Source: Treponema sp.
GTDB taxonomy: Bacteria > Spirochaetota > Spirochaetia > Treponematales > Breznakiellaceae
Direction of reading: 5' to 3'
DNA: 7,726 nt
Assembly (NCBI GenBank): GCA_031263265.1
Contig: JAISGE010000170.1
Location: 1-7,726 of the forward strand
The notes beneath the pieces are model-generated. The model worked only from the letters and a program-made list of their open reading frames with translations. It was not told the origin of the DNA and ran no database searches. Made by a program: the position numbers and the translations under genes. Position 1 is the stretch's first letter, and every line of letters begins with the position of its first letter. This document shows, in pieces, positions 1-4,708 of the stretch.

Positions 1-1
1 G

Positions 2-103
2 GACGATTTCTTCTGGGCATTACGCTACGAGACCGCCCGTTACTTCCATGAAGACTGGCATGACCTGTTCCTGACGGTCTCCGGTATTGCCCCAGACGGT
101 TGA
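2..103 (+). CDS. 3' end of an unrecognised gene (partial)
   Basis: An open frame enters from the left edge and ends at TGA 101-103, giving a 33-residue tail that begins DDFFWALRYETARYF and ends SGIAPDG. It is rich in aromatic and acidic residues (WALRYE, HEDWHD) and reads like the end of a soluble protein. The other two plus frames stop at 49-51 and within 70-80 and look less protein-like. I do not recognise the family. The stop lies 31 bases before the probable start of the next gene, so the two could be co-transcribed. With so little sequence the call rests only on the protein-like composition of this frame. Confidence 0.4.
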   Translation, partial: DDFFWALRYETARYFHEDWHDLFLTVSGIAPDG

Positions 104-134
104 ATTCGGAATTGCTGGCAATACCATTAGGTTT

Positions 135-332
135 ATGGAAACCCTTGCGATACTAATACCGGAAAATCTCCTTAAAGCCGCAAACATGGACAGGAATGTC
201 ATGATTAAGATCATCCGTTATGATTTAGCCCTCAGGCTATTTCGTGAAGGAAAGATTTCCCTTGAACAGGGAGCGGAATTGTGCGGAAAGAATAAAATCA
301 AGCCCTTAAGCGAACTACCCTCCGACATATAA
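135..332 (+). CDS. UPF0175-like small protein (putative antitoxin), apparently orphan
   Basis: A 65-residue product starting at ATG 135. It follows the UPF0175 pattern: an N-terminal strand with Ile-Pro-Glu (residues 8-10, ILIPENLLKA), a helix with the Leu-Ala-Leu-x-Leu-(Phe/Tyr)-x-x-Gly-Lys-Ile-Ser core (31-42), then a helix-turn-helix-like Ala-Glu-Leu-x-Gly (47-51). Members of this family are small DNA-binding-type proteins often paired with a PIN-like DUF3368 toxin; no such partner is visible here. The last 14 residues diverge from the usual GMSRxEFLELL ending and the protein is slightly shorter than usual, so it may be degraded at its 3' end. The frame is also open upstream to a TTG at 87, but family alignment favours ATG 135. 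The ribosome site there is weak (AGG three bases before the start). The function is inferred from family resemblance only. Confidence 0.6.
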   Translation: METLAILIPENLLKAANMDRNVMIKIIRYDLALRLFREGKISLEQGAELCGKNKIKPLSELPSDI

Positions 333-357
333 GGGGGCGGCGGGAGTAAGCGGGGGC

Positions 358-412
358 CTGGCATTTTTTATCCCCCGTGGTACTGTAGCGCAGTGGATTT
401 CCAAAATGCCGG
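358..412. repeat. Inverted repeat upstream of the TA pair
   Basis: GGCATTTT (360-367) and AAAATGCC (403-410) are perfect 8-base complements separated by 35 bases. One G-U and one C-G pair could extend the stem in RNA to 358-412. A competing short stem, GGGGG (352-356) with CCCCC (372-376), shares the region. It sits about 20 bases before the start of the BrnT-like gene, where an autoregulatory operator would be expected. This role is inference, and the spacing is long for a simple dimer site. Confidence 0.3.
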
Positions 413-431
413 AAAAGGGGTAGAATGACCC

Positions 432-659
432 ATGGAGCTGGAATTCATCTTTCGTGATACAGCCTTTAAGCATGGGCTTGAAGAAGCAGATATTCGCCGT
501 GCTTTTGATACCTGCCGTTACAAGGGCCGGTACAGCGACCGCGAAAACGTGTATCTCCTGCTGGGTTTCAATTTGAAGGCAAATCCGGTTGAAATACTCT
601 ATACTGAAATCGGGGAACAGAGCATAAATGTGTTTCACGCGATGCCTTACCGAAGCTAA
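432..659 (+). CDS. BrnT-like toxin of a type II toxin-antitoxin pair
   Basis: A 75-residue product. It keeps the BrnT layout: an N-terminal strand (ELEFIF), a Phe-Lys-His-Gly motif at 12-15 that parallels the KHG of BrnT, a helix ending in Ala-Phe (24-25), a middle Glu-Asn-x-Tyr-Leu-Leu-Leu-Gly-Phe strand (38-46), a Val-Glu-Ile-Leu-Tyr-Thr strand (53-58) and a final Ile-Asn-Val-Phe-His-Ala-Met segment (65-71), where BrnT has its I-I-S-A-R. BrnT toxins are RelE-fold ribonucleases that stop translation by cutting RNA; activity here is assumed, not shown. An in-frame TGA at 426-428 fixes the start at ATG 432. The ribosome site is probably AAAAGGGG at 413-420, 11 bases away, which is rather far. 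The antitoxin gene follows after 32 bases, the usual toxin-first order of brnTA. It is shorter than classic BrnT (about 90 residues), so it may be a separate subfamily. Confidence 0.62.
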   Translation: MELEFIFRDTAFKHGLEEADIRRAFDTCRYKGRYSDRENVYLLLGFNLKANPVEILYTEIGEQSINVFHAMPYRS

Positions 660-691
660 TTTTACCGCTTTTTTGAGGGAGATCTAACGCC

Positions 692-955
692 ATGACAGAA
701 ATAGAAACGAAAACCGGAATGACCGATGCCGAGTGTGAGCATTGGGACGAGTATTACACCAAAAACACTTTTGAGCCGGGGCCGAACCTGTTGAAACAGA
801 GGGTAAAGCCCGGCTTTGCGCATAACACCCTATTGTTGAACGAATTGGATCAGGATGTTGCCGAATACATACGCTCCCAGGCAAAGGTGGCCCACATAAG
901 TCTTACACAGATGATTAACGATCTTATCCGCGAGAAACTCACGATCCGTAGGTAA
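692..955 (+). CDS. BrnA-like ribbon-helix-helix antitoxin
   Basis: An 87-residue product preceded by GAGGGAG (675-681), 10 bases before ATG 692. The N-terminal part has the acidic MTDAECEHWDEYYTKN segment (10-25) followed by Pro-Gly-Pro-Asn (29-32), like the toxin-binding arm of COG5304/BrnA proteins. The C-terminal part (about 46-84) is a ribbon-helix-helix domain: a short strand (NTLLLNELD), helix A (DVAEYIRSQAKV), a turn (AHIS) and helix B (LTQMINDLIREKL). Such proteins bind the operator of their own operon as dimers and neutralise the toxin encoded just upstream. The protein lacks the longer C-terminal tail of some homologues. Pairing with 432-659 is supported by gene order and the short gap. 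Confidence in an RHH antitoxin is higher than confidence in the exact BrnA subfamily. Confidence 0.68.
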   Translation: MTEIETKTGMTDAECEHWDEYYTKNTFEPGPNLLKQRVKPGFAHNTLLLNELDQDVAEYIRSQAKVAHISLTQMINDLIREKLTIRR

Positions 956-999
956 CGCAAGTGCCTTGTCCCCTTTTTGGCCGCGGCGGGATCGTCAAC

Positions 1000-1116
1000 T
1001 AGACCGGTAGGCTTGGTATCAATGGTCACCAAAGCGCCCTTTTCAATGTCCGCGGAGAACTTGACAAGGATAGTGACGACCGGTTCAAGAAGATGTTCGG
1101 TACCGGACATCGGCAC
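1000..1116 (-). pseudogene. Remnant resembling the C-terminal end of a DUF5615 (PIN-like) toxin
   Basis: Reading the minus strand from GTG 1116 gives MPMSGTEHLLEPVVTILVKF and then SADIEKGALVTID. This resembles the last helix and strand of DUF5615 proteins, where a helix ends in a Gly-Ala-Leu-Val-(Thr/Val)-Ile-Asp segment. The N-terminal three quarters, with the Asp residues of the PIN-like active site, are absent. The expected Arg-x-Arg ending is not clear, and the frame runs on without a natural stop into the 3' end of the antitoxin gene on the other strand. The left limit of this entry is therefore approximate. The family call is tentative and is helped mainly by the DUF433-like remnant just upstream, since DUF433 and DUF5615 genes are commonly adjacent. 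Confidence 0.38.
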
Positions 1117-1184
1117 CAGTGAATCGCCTGCATAATATCTTCCCGTTCAATGTAGGGATAATCGGCCAGCAGTTCTTCAATGGA
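1116..1184 (-). pseudogene. Remnant of a DUF433 antitoxin-like gene
   Basis: On the minus strand, 1184 down to 1116 reads as 23 residues including IEELLADYPYIEREDIM and ending AIHW. This is the conserved C-terminal signature of DUF433 proteins (Ser-Ile-Glu-Glu-(Ile/Leu)-Leu-x-x-Tyr-Pro-x-(Ile/Leu)-x-x-Glu-Asp-Ile). The N-terminal half, with its Gly-Lys-Pro and Lys-Gly-Thr-Arg motifs, is missing; upstream in the same frame is only unrelated sequence. Downstream the frame leaves the family pattern at once and passes into the DUF5615-like tail in a different frame. No start or ribosome site fits. It is best read as a gene relic left after an internal deletion of a DUF433-DUF5615 operon. Confidence 0.5.
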
Positions 1185-1212
1185 AAAAAGCCGATGGTTT
1201 GTATGAAAGTAT

Positions 1213-1229
1213 GCTAATTTGACATTAGC
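1213..1229. promoter_or_regulatory. Inverted repeat overlapping a consensus -35-like hexamer
   Basis: GCTAAT (1213-1218) and ATTAGC (1224-1229) are perfect complements around a 5-base centre. The centre overlaps TTGACA (1219-1224), a consensus -35 hexamer facing the lipoprotein gene. The best -10 at normal spacing is only TAGCAG (1241-1246, 16-base spacer), which is poor. The site could be a repressor-covered promoter, but the weak -10 keeps this low. Confidence 0.22.
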
Positions 1230-1253
1230 TTAGCCTGTTTTAGCAGCGGAACG

Positions 1254-1279
1254 TATGCGGAAACTGAAGTTTCCGCATA
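1254..1279. repeat. Perfect 11-bp hairpin in the lipoprotein leader
   Basis: TATGCGGAAAC (1254-1264) and GTTTCCGCATA (1269-1279) pair perfectly around a TGAA loop. No run of T follows on either strand, so it is not a standard intrinsic terminator. It stands 53 bases before the lipoprotein start and about 300 bases after the antitoxin stop. It may be an RNA stability stem, a protein-binding palindrome or a dispersed repeat; the sequence alone cannot decide. Confidence 0.6.
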
Positions 1280-1332
1280 ACCCTATTAAAGCAATGCCTA
1301 TAACCAAGCCTTTATACCCCTAGAGGTATGTG

Positions 1333-2328
1333 ATGAAAAAATATGCGTATATACTCTGGAGTATCGGGGGTTTAGCCTTCTTTAGCGCGTGTTCCTGTTC
1401 CTCGGAATCAGCTATTCAGCAGGTTCTGGGAATCAGTGCAGAAGCGCCGGTATTTCTTGGATATAAAACGGTTTCCGCTCAAGAACTATCCTTTCAATTT
1501 TCGCTTCCAGTCAGGGTAGTATCCATTCAGTTTGATCCCCCTCTGGAAATTATATCCATTCAGGAGGGCGCCCAGGTGGACCTCAGGGTGAACCAGGATC
1601 TCCCAGGAGGAGAAAGGGTAATGGTAAATATGGTGGTGGAAGATACCCGGCGGAATACCCTGAACGTACTTATGCCCTTTAGAACCAAGAACGACCGGTT
1701 GCCCTTGTTTATAATTACCGAACTGCGTACCGAGTATGCCAAGCCAAAAGCGGAATTTGTGGAACTGAAAACCCTAAGCCCAGGGAACCTGGGGGCTTTG
1801 CGGCTCTTCATTGCCAGTAATGGAGATACGCCGGTATTTGAATTCCCTCCGGTAGAGGTAGGCGCCGGGGAGTACCTGGTCATCCATTTACGCAGTCTAG
1901 AAGAGGGGCTCATCAACGAGACCGGTTCTGATCGGGGGGCCTCCAAGGGTACCGAAGCCTTCCCAGAATCCAGGGATTTTTGGGTGCCTGATGCCAAGGA
2001 ACGGCTCAGAAAAACCGATGTGGTCTTTTTCATGGATCAAGACGACCAGGTACTGGAGGGCGTATTACTCAGCGAAAACCCCGACGTATCATGGGCCAAG
2101 GATACCGTGGCTGAGGCTGCCAAGATGGTAAACCTCCAAGAAGGCTGGCTCCCTTCCTCCAACCCTGAACATGCAATACCCACCAAAGCTACCACGGTTA
2201 CCAGGAGTATTTCCCGGGACGAAACCGTTCCTGATAGCAACCGTGCAGAAGATTGGTATATCACCGCCACCAGCGGGGCCACCCCTGGTAAGCCCAATAC
2301 CCTTAAACGATATGTCCCTTCACCATAA
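1333..2328 (+). CDS. Lipoprotein with Ig-like N-terminal region and lamin-tail-like C-terminal domain
   Basis: A 331-residue product. ATG 1333 is preferred over the in-frame GTG at 1330 because GAGG (1323-1326) lies 6 bases before the ATG. Residues 1-19 are a lipoprotein signal (MKKYAYILW, then a hydrophobic stretch) with the lipobox Phe-Ser-Ala-Cys, making Cys20 the likely lipidated residue; this loose box is typical of spirochaetes. Residues about 35-120 are strand-rich and may be Ig-like. From about 124 (PLFIITELRTEY) the protein matches the lamin-tail-domain pattern: Ile-Thr-Glu, then Glu-Phe-Val-Glu-Leu (141-145), Leu-Arg-Leu-Phe (157-160) and Ala-Gly-Glu-Tyr-Leu-Val-Ile (178-184). The end carries Ser-Arg-Asp (294-296), Asp-Trp (307-308) and Thr-Pro-Gly-Lys-Pro-Asn (317-322), usual at the end of such domains. 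It probably sits in the outer membrane or faces the periplasm. Its partner and role are unknown. It is upstream of yajC but separated by 176 bases. Confidence 0.75.
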   Translation: MKKYAYILWSIGGLAFFSACSCSSESAIQQVLGISAEAPVFLGYKTVSAQELSFQFSLPVRVVSIQFDPPLEIISIQEGAQVDLRVNQDLPGGERVMVNMVVEDTRRNTLNVLMPFRTKNDRLPLFIITELRTEYAKPKAEFVELKTLSPGNLGALRLFIASNGDTPVFEFPPVEVGAGEYLVIHLRSLEEGLINETGSDRGASKGTEAFPESRDFWVPDAKERLRKTDVVFFMDQDDQVLEGVLLSENPDVSWAKDTVAEAAKMVNLQEGWLPSSNPEHAIPTKATTVTRSISRDETVPDSNRAEDWYITATSGATPGKPNTLKRYVPSP

Positions 2329-2369
2329 AGGACGAAGGGATCTTAGGGGTTTTATCCTGTGCCGGGTAC

Positions 2370-2399
2370 TTGATATTCCTGATCCCTCTGTGCTAATCT
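2370..2399 (+). promoter_or_regulatory. Candidate sigma-70 promoter for yajC-secDF-ispH
   Basis: TTGATA (2370-2375) and TAATCT (2394-2399) are separated by 18 bases, and TG precedes the -10 by one base (TGCTAATCT), an extended -10. Transcription would begin near 2406 and leave a leader of about 100 bases before yajC. It matches the expected position for an operon promoter, but no terminator separates it from the lipoprotein gene, so read-through from upstream is also possible. Confidence 0.4.
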
Positions 2400-2407
2400 A
2401 GGAAACC

Positions 2408-2545
2408 ATGTTCTTTCAAGATGTTCTTGATACAGAGGATTCTAAAAGAACAGGGATTTTAAAAAGATCTATCTTGACTAGATCTTTTGGACTAAAAGGA
2501 AGCCATGCCTATGAATTCATTTTCACTGCTCTTAGGAGCGCCTGA
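2408..2545 (+). CDS. Possible small leader ORF overlapping yajC
   Basis: ATG 2408 opens a 45-codon frame that ends at TGA 2543-2545, overlapping the first 41 bases of yajC in another frame. It starts MFFQDVLDTEDSKRTG and is basic in the middle (KRSILTR). AGGA (2400-2403) lies 4 bases before the ATG and could serve as its ribosome site. There is no hydrophobic signal segment, so a SecM- or VemP-like export sensor is not indicated. If transcription really begins near 2406, the frame would be leaderless and probably untranslated. It may simply be chance; the only support is its position ahead of a sec operon and the ribosome site. Confidence 0.2.
   Translation: MFFQDVLDTEDSKRTGILKRSILTRSFGLKGSHAYEFIFTALRSA
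2409..2452 (+). repeat. Nested inverted repeats in the yajC leader
   Basis: TGTTCTTT (2409-2416) pairs perfectly with AAAGAACA (2445-2452). Inside it, TCAAGA (2416-2421) pairs with TCTTGA (2425-2430) around a 3-base loop. ATGTTCTT also occurs twice as a direct repeat (2408-2415 and 2421-2428). The leader RNA could therefore fold into a branched structure ahead of the hairpin at 2462-2488. Confidence 0.4.
2462..2488 (+). terminator. Terminator-like AT-rich hairpin just before yajC
   Basis: AAAAGATCTA (2462-2471) and TAGATCTTTT (2479-2488) form a perfect 10-bp stem with a 7-base loop. The right arm ends in four T, giving a weak intrinsic-terminator look. It ends 17 bases before the yajC start and leaves the ribosome site (AAGGA 2496-2500) free. 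It could be a leaky terminator for the upstream transcript, an attenuator of the sec operon, or a palindromic operator. The short T run makes efficient termination doubtful. Confidence 0.35.
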
Positions 2546-2936
2546 TGCGGCGGCTGCAGGAGCAGGGACAGGGTCATTTATTTCTACCCTCGTCCCTTTT
2601 GCCATGATTATTGCTATTTTTTACTTTCTTATTATTCGCCCCCAGAACAAAAAGCAGAAAGAAACCCAGCGGATGTTGAGCGCCCTCAAAAAAGGAGACA
2701 AGATCATCACCATTGGGGGTATTCATGGGGTAATCCAGAGCGTGAAGGAAAATTCGATCATCGTGAAAGTGGACGATGATACCAAGATTGAATTCAGCCG
2801 CAGCGCTATTTCCGGAGTCGAAGCCGTGGCAAAGGAAGAGAAGACCGAAAAACTGGAAGATAAGAAAGAAGAAGCAGAAAAGACCGGTGAAGCTGCACAA
2901 GCATCAAAGCCAAAATTCAGTCTTTTTCGTAAATGA
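2505..2936 (+). CDS. yajC: Sec translocase accessory subunit YajC
   Basis: A 143-residue inner-membrane protein that associates with SecD-SecF and the SecYEG translocon. After a small Ala/Gly-rich N-terminus there is one membrane segment (about 25-44), immediately followed by the family hallmark Ile-Arg-Pro-Gln (44-47) and a basic NKKQKE stretch. The core continues with Met-Leu-x-x-Leu-Lys-Lys-Gly-Asp-Lys-Ile-(Ile)-Thr-x-Gly-Gly-Ile (57-73) and ends in Arg-Ser-Ala-Ile (99-102). Residues 108-143 form a charged Lys/Glu tail that is longer than in Escherichia coli YajC (110 residues) and may be disordered. AAGGA at 2496-2500 is 4 bases before ATG 2505 and 10 before an alternative ATG at 2511; either is possible. 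It is the first gene of the sec cluster, 50 bases before secD. Confidence 0.95.
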   Translation: MPMNSFSLLLGAPDAAAAGAGTGSFISTLVPFAMIIAIFYFLIIRPQNKKQKETQRMLSALKKGDKIITIGGIHGVIQSVKENSIIVKVDDDTKIEFSRSAISGVEAVAKEEKTEKLEDKKEEAEKTGEAAQASKPKFSLFRK

Positions 2937-2986
2937 GCAGGCTTGGTGCAATTCCGGCGTATCAAAAAGGATAGTGGAGCGTAGTT

Positions 2987-4708
2987 ATGAGTAAATTGAT
3001 TCGGTTTGTCATCATTATGGTAACGGTGGTGATATGTTTTATTTTCTTGTATCCAACCATACGCTGGTACTATATGGTACCCAAGGAAGATAAGGTCCAG
3101 GCATTGAGTTCTCGGGAACAGATTAAGATTTATTCTTCCCAGACAGCTCAGGCGGATCTGCAACAGCTTATCGAGGCAGCCCAGGCTGACGGGGAAGTAC
3201 CGGTGGCCTTGTCTTCGGTGGTTCCCACTGCCAAGCATATCCAGCGAGATACAAAACTCCCTGCTCCTCCGCGATGGGACGCGGGGGCAGTGCTTTCTGT
3301 TTTTTCCAGCAGGCGTGAAGCCCTTGAGGTGATTGAAAGTAATTACCGGGAAAAAATATTTAAGCTCAAGGATCTCCAGAAAAATGCGGTTCAGTTGGGG
3401 CTGGATCTTTCAGGGGGGCTTAGTATTGTATTACAGGCTGATATGGATGCTCTGAAAGAGCGCCTTGGCCGGGACTTAGACGATACCGACCGGGAAGACG
3501 CGGTAAACCGGGCATTGGAAGTGCTTAACAGCCGGATCGACCGTTTTGGCCTCACTGAGCCTGTGATCCGCCGCCAGGGGGCAGACCGTATCTACGTGGA
3601 AATTCCCGGTACTGCAGATCCTGAACGGATCAATTCCATTATTATGGGTAAAGGAGGGCTGGCATTCCATCTGGTTGATACCGAAGCAGCCGCAGCTTTT
3701 AACAATTATTATGCAGCCCATCCTACGACAACCTTTGATAGTCAGGGTAATCTCCTGGATCCTACCATTGTGCCTTCTGATGTGCGTATCCTGGGGGTTT
3801 ACACTAAGGATCGGTACGGCTTGGATGAATTTACCGGTTATACCGCGGTAAAAAGGGAAGTGGGCCTAGATGGGAACCGGATTCGCAGCGCCCTGGTTGA
3901 ACGAAATAACCTGGACGGTAAACCGGAAGTTACCTTTATGCTGGATTCCGAGGGCGGGGAGATTTTCTATAAGCTCACCTCTACCAATGTGGGAAAATCC
4001 CTGGCTATTGTGCTTGATGACCGGGTGAAATCCCAGGCCACTATCCAGACCGCTATCCGGGATGCGGTGCGGCTTACCGGGTTTAGTGCAGATGAGGCAA
4101 ATAATATCGCGCTTACCCTCAGAACTGCAGCGTTGCCGGTGGAACTGGAAGTGGTTAACCAGCAAAGCATCGGTGCATCTTTGGGAGAAGACACCATACG
4201 GCAAGGTCTGTATGCCCTGATCGGGGGCCTCGTGGCGGTGATGATCTTCATGCTTGTCTACTATAAGGGGGCGGGGATTAATGCGGTGATCGCCCAAATC
4301 TTGAACATTTATTTCATGTTTAGTGTGCTTTCCGCGTTTAATTTTACCTTGACCCTGCCGAGTATTGCCGGGTTTATCCTGACCATCGGCATGGCGGTGG
4401 ATGCGAATGTTATTATTTTTGAACGAATGAAAGAGGAACTGCGCTTGGGGAAGAGCCGCAAAGCTGCCATTGACGCGGGATTCGACAAGGCATTCTGGGC
4501 CATCATGGACTCCAACATCACCACCTTTATCGCCGCCGTGTTCCTGTCCCAATTAGGATCCGGGCCGATCCAGGGTTTTGCCGTAAGCCTTGCCATCGGG
4601 GTGTTCTCCTCGGTGTTTACCGCGCTCTTCGTTTCCCGGCTCATCTTTGATTTTAATACGGATGTACTGAGAGTCAAGCGGCTTTCTTTGAGCTGGAGGA
4701 CAAAATAA
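2987..4708 (+). CDS. secD: Protein translocase subunit SecD
   Basis: A 573-residue RND-family membrane protein that, with SecF, uses the ion gradient to complete protein export and release substrates on the periplasmic side. Membrane segment 1 is at about 6-27. The periplasmic P1 region begins with about 110 residues before the D1 motif LGLDLSGG (137-144), followed by Asn-Ser-Arg-Ile-Asp-Arg-Phe-Gly (181-188) and EPVIRRQGADRIYVEIPG (191-208). Five more membrane segments lie at about 405-560. The D4 motif GMAVDANVIIFERMKEE (468-484) contains Asp472, matching the proton-relay Asp of the family (Asp519 in E. coli). GTGGAG (2974-2979) sits 7 bases before ATG 2987. Length falls between short (about 500) and enterobacterial (615) versions. 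The stop overlaps the secF start by one base (TAATG), so translation is probably coupled. Confidence 0.97.
   Translation: MSKLIRFVIIMVTVVICFIFLYPTIRWYYMVPKEDKVQALSSREQIKIYSSQTAQADLQQLIEAAQADGEVPVALSSVVPTAKHIQRDTKLPAPPRWDAGAVLSVFSSRREALEVIESNYREKIFKLKDLQKNAVQLGLDLSGGLSIVLQADMDALKERLGRDLDDTDREDAVNRALEVLNSRIDRFGLTEPVIRRQGADRIYVEIPGTADPERINSIIMGKGGLAFHLVDTEAAAAFNNYYAAHPTTTFDSQGNLLDPTIVPSDVRILGVYTKDRYGLDEFTGYTAVKREVGLDGNRIRSALVERNNLDGKPEVTFMLDSEGGEIFYKLTSTNVGKSLAIVLDDRVKSQATIQTAIRDAVRLTGFSADEANNIALTLRTAALPVELEVVNQQSIGASLGEDTIRQGLYALIGGLVAVMIFMLVYYKGAGINAVIAQILNIYFMFSVLSAFNFTLTLPSIAGFILTIGMAVDANVIIFERMKEELRLGKSRKAAIDAGFDKAFWAIMDSNITTFIAAVFLSQLGSGPIQGFAVSLAIGVFSSVFTALFVSRLIFDFNTDVLRVKRLSLSWRTK

Noticed and set aside
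850..1116. Reading the whole minus-strand frame as an intact 88-residue gene
   Set aside because: Its second half is antisense to the antitoxin gene and shows no family pattern; only the first 35 or so residues look like a protein remnant.
1560..2033. A 157-codon minus-strand frame inside the lipoprotein gene
   Set aside because: Composition is Ser/Arg-rich without domains, and the plus-strand frame has a signal peptide, a lipobox and lamin-tail motifs.
2171..2401. A 76-codon plus-strand frame across the end of the lipoprotein gene
   Set aside because: It overlaps the conserved lipoprotein C-terminus out of frame, is Pro-rich and lacks a ribosome site or recognisable family.
2723..3238. A 171-codon minus-strand frame across yajC and secD
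   Set aside because: It is antisense to two well-supported genes and has no motif or start signal.
2987..3400. The long stretch before the SecD D1 motif as an unusual insertion
   Set aside because: E. coli SecD has a similar distance between membrane segment 1 and LGLDLRGG, including a Pro-Arg-Trp segment, so this is a normal variant.
3866..4552. A 228-codon open frame on the minus strand within secD
   Set aside because: It is fully antisense to the conserved SecD coding sequence, has no protein-like motif (many His, Gly and Arg) and no ribosome site; it is a by-product of secD codon use.
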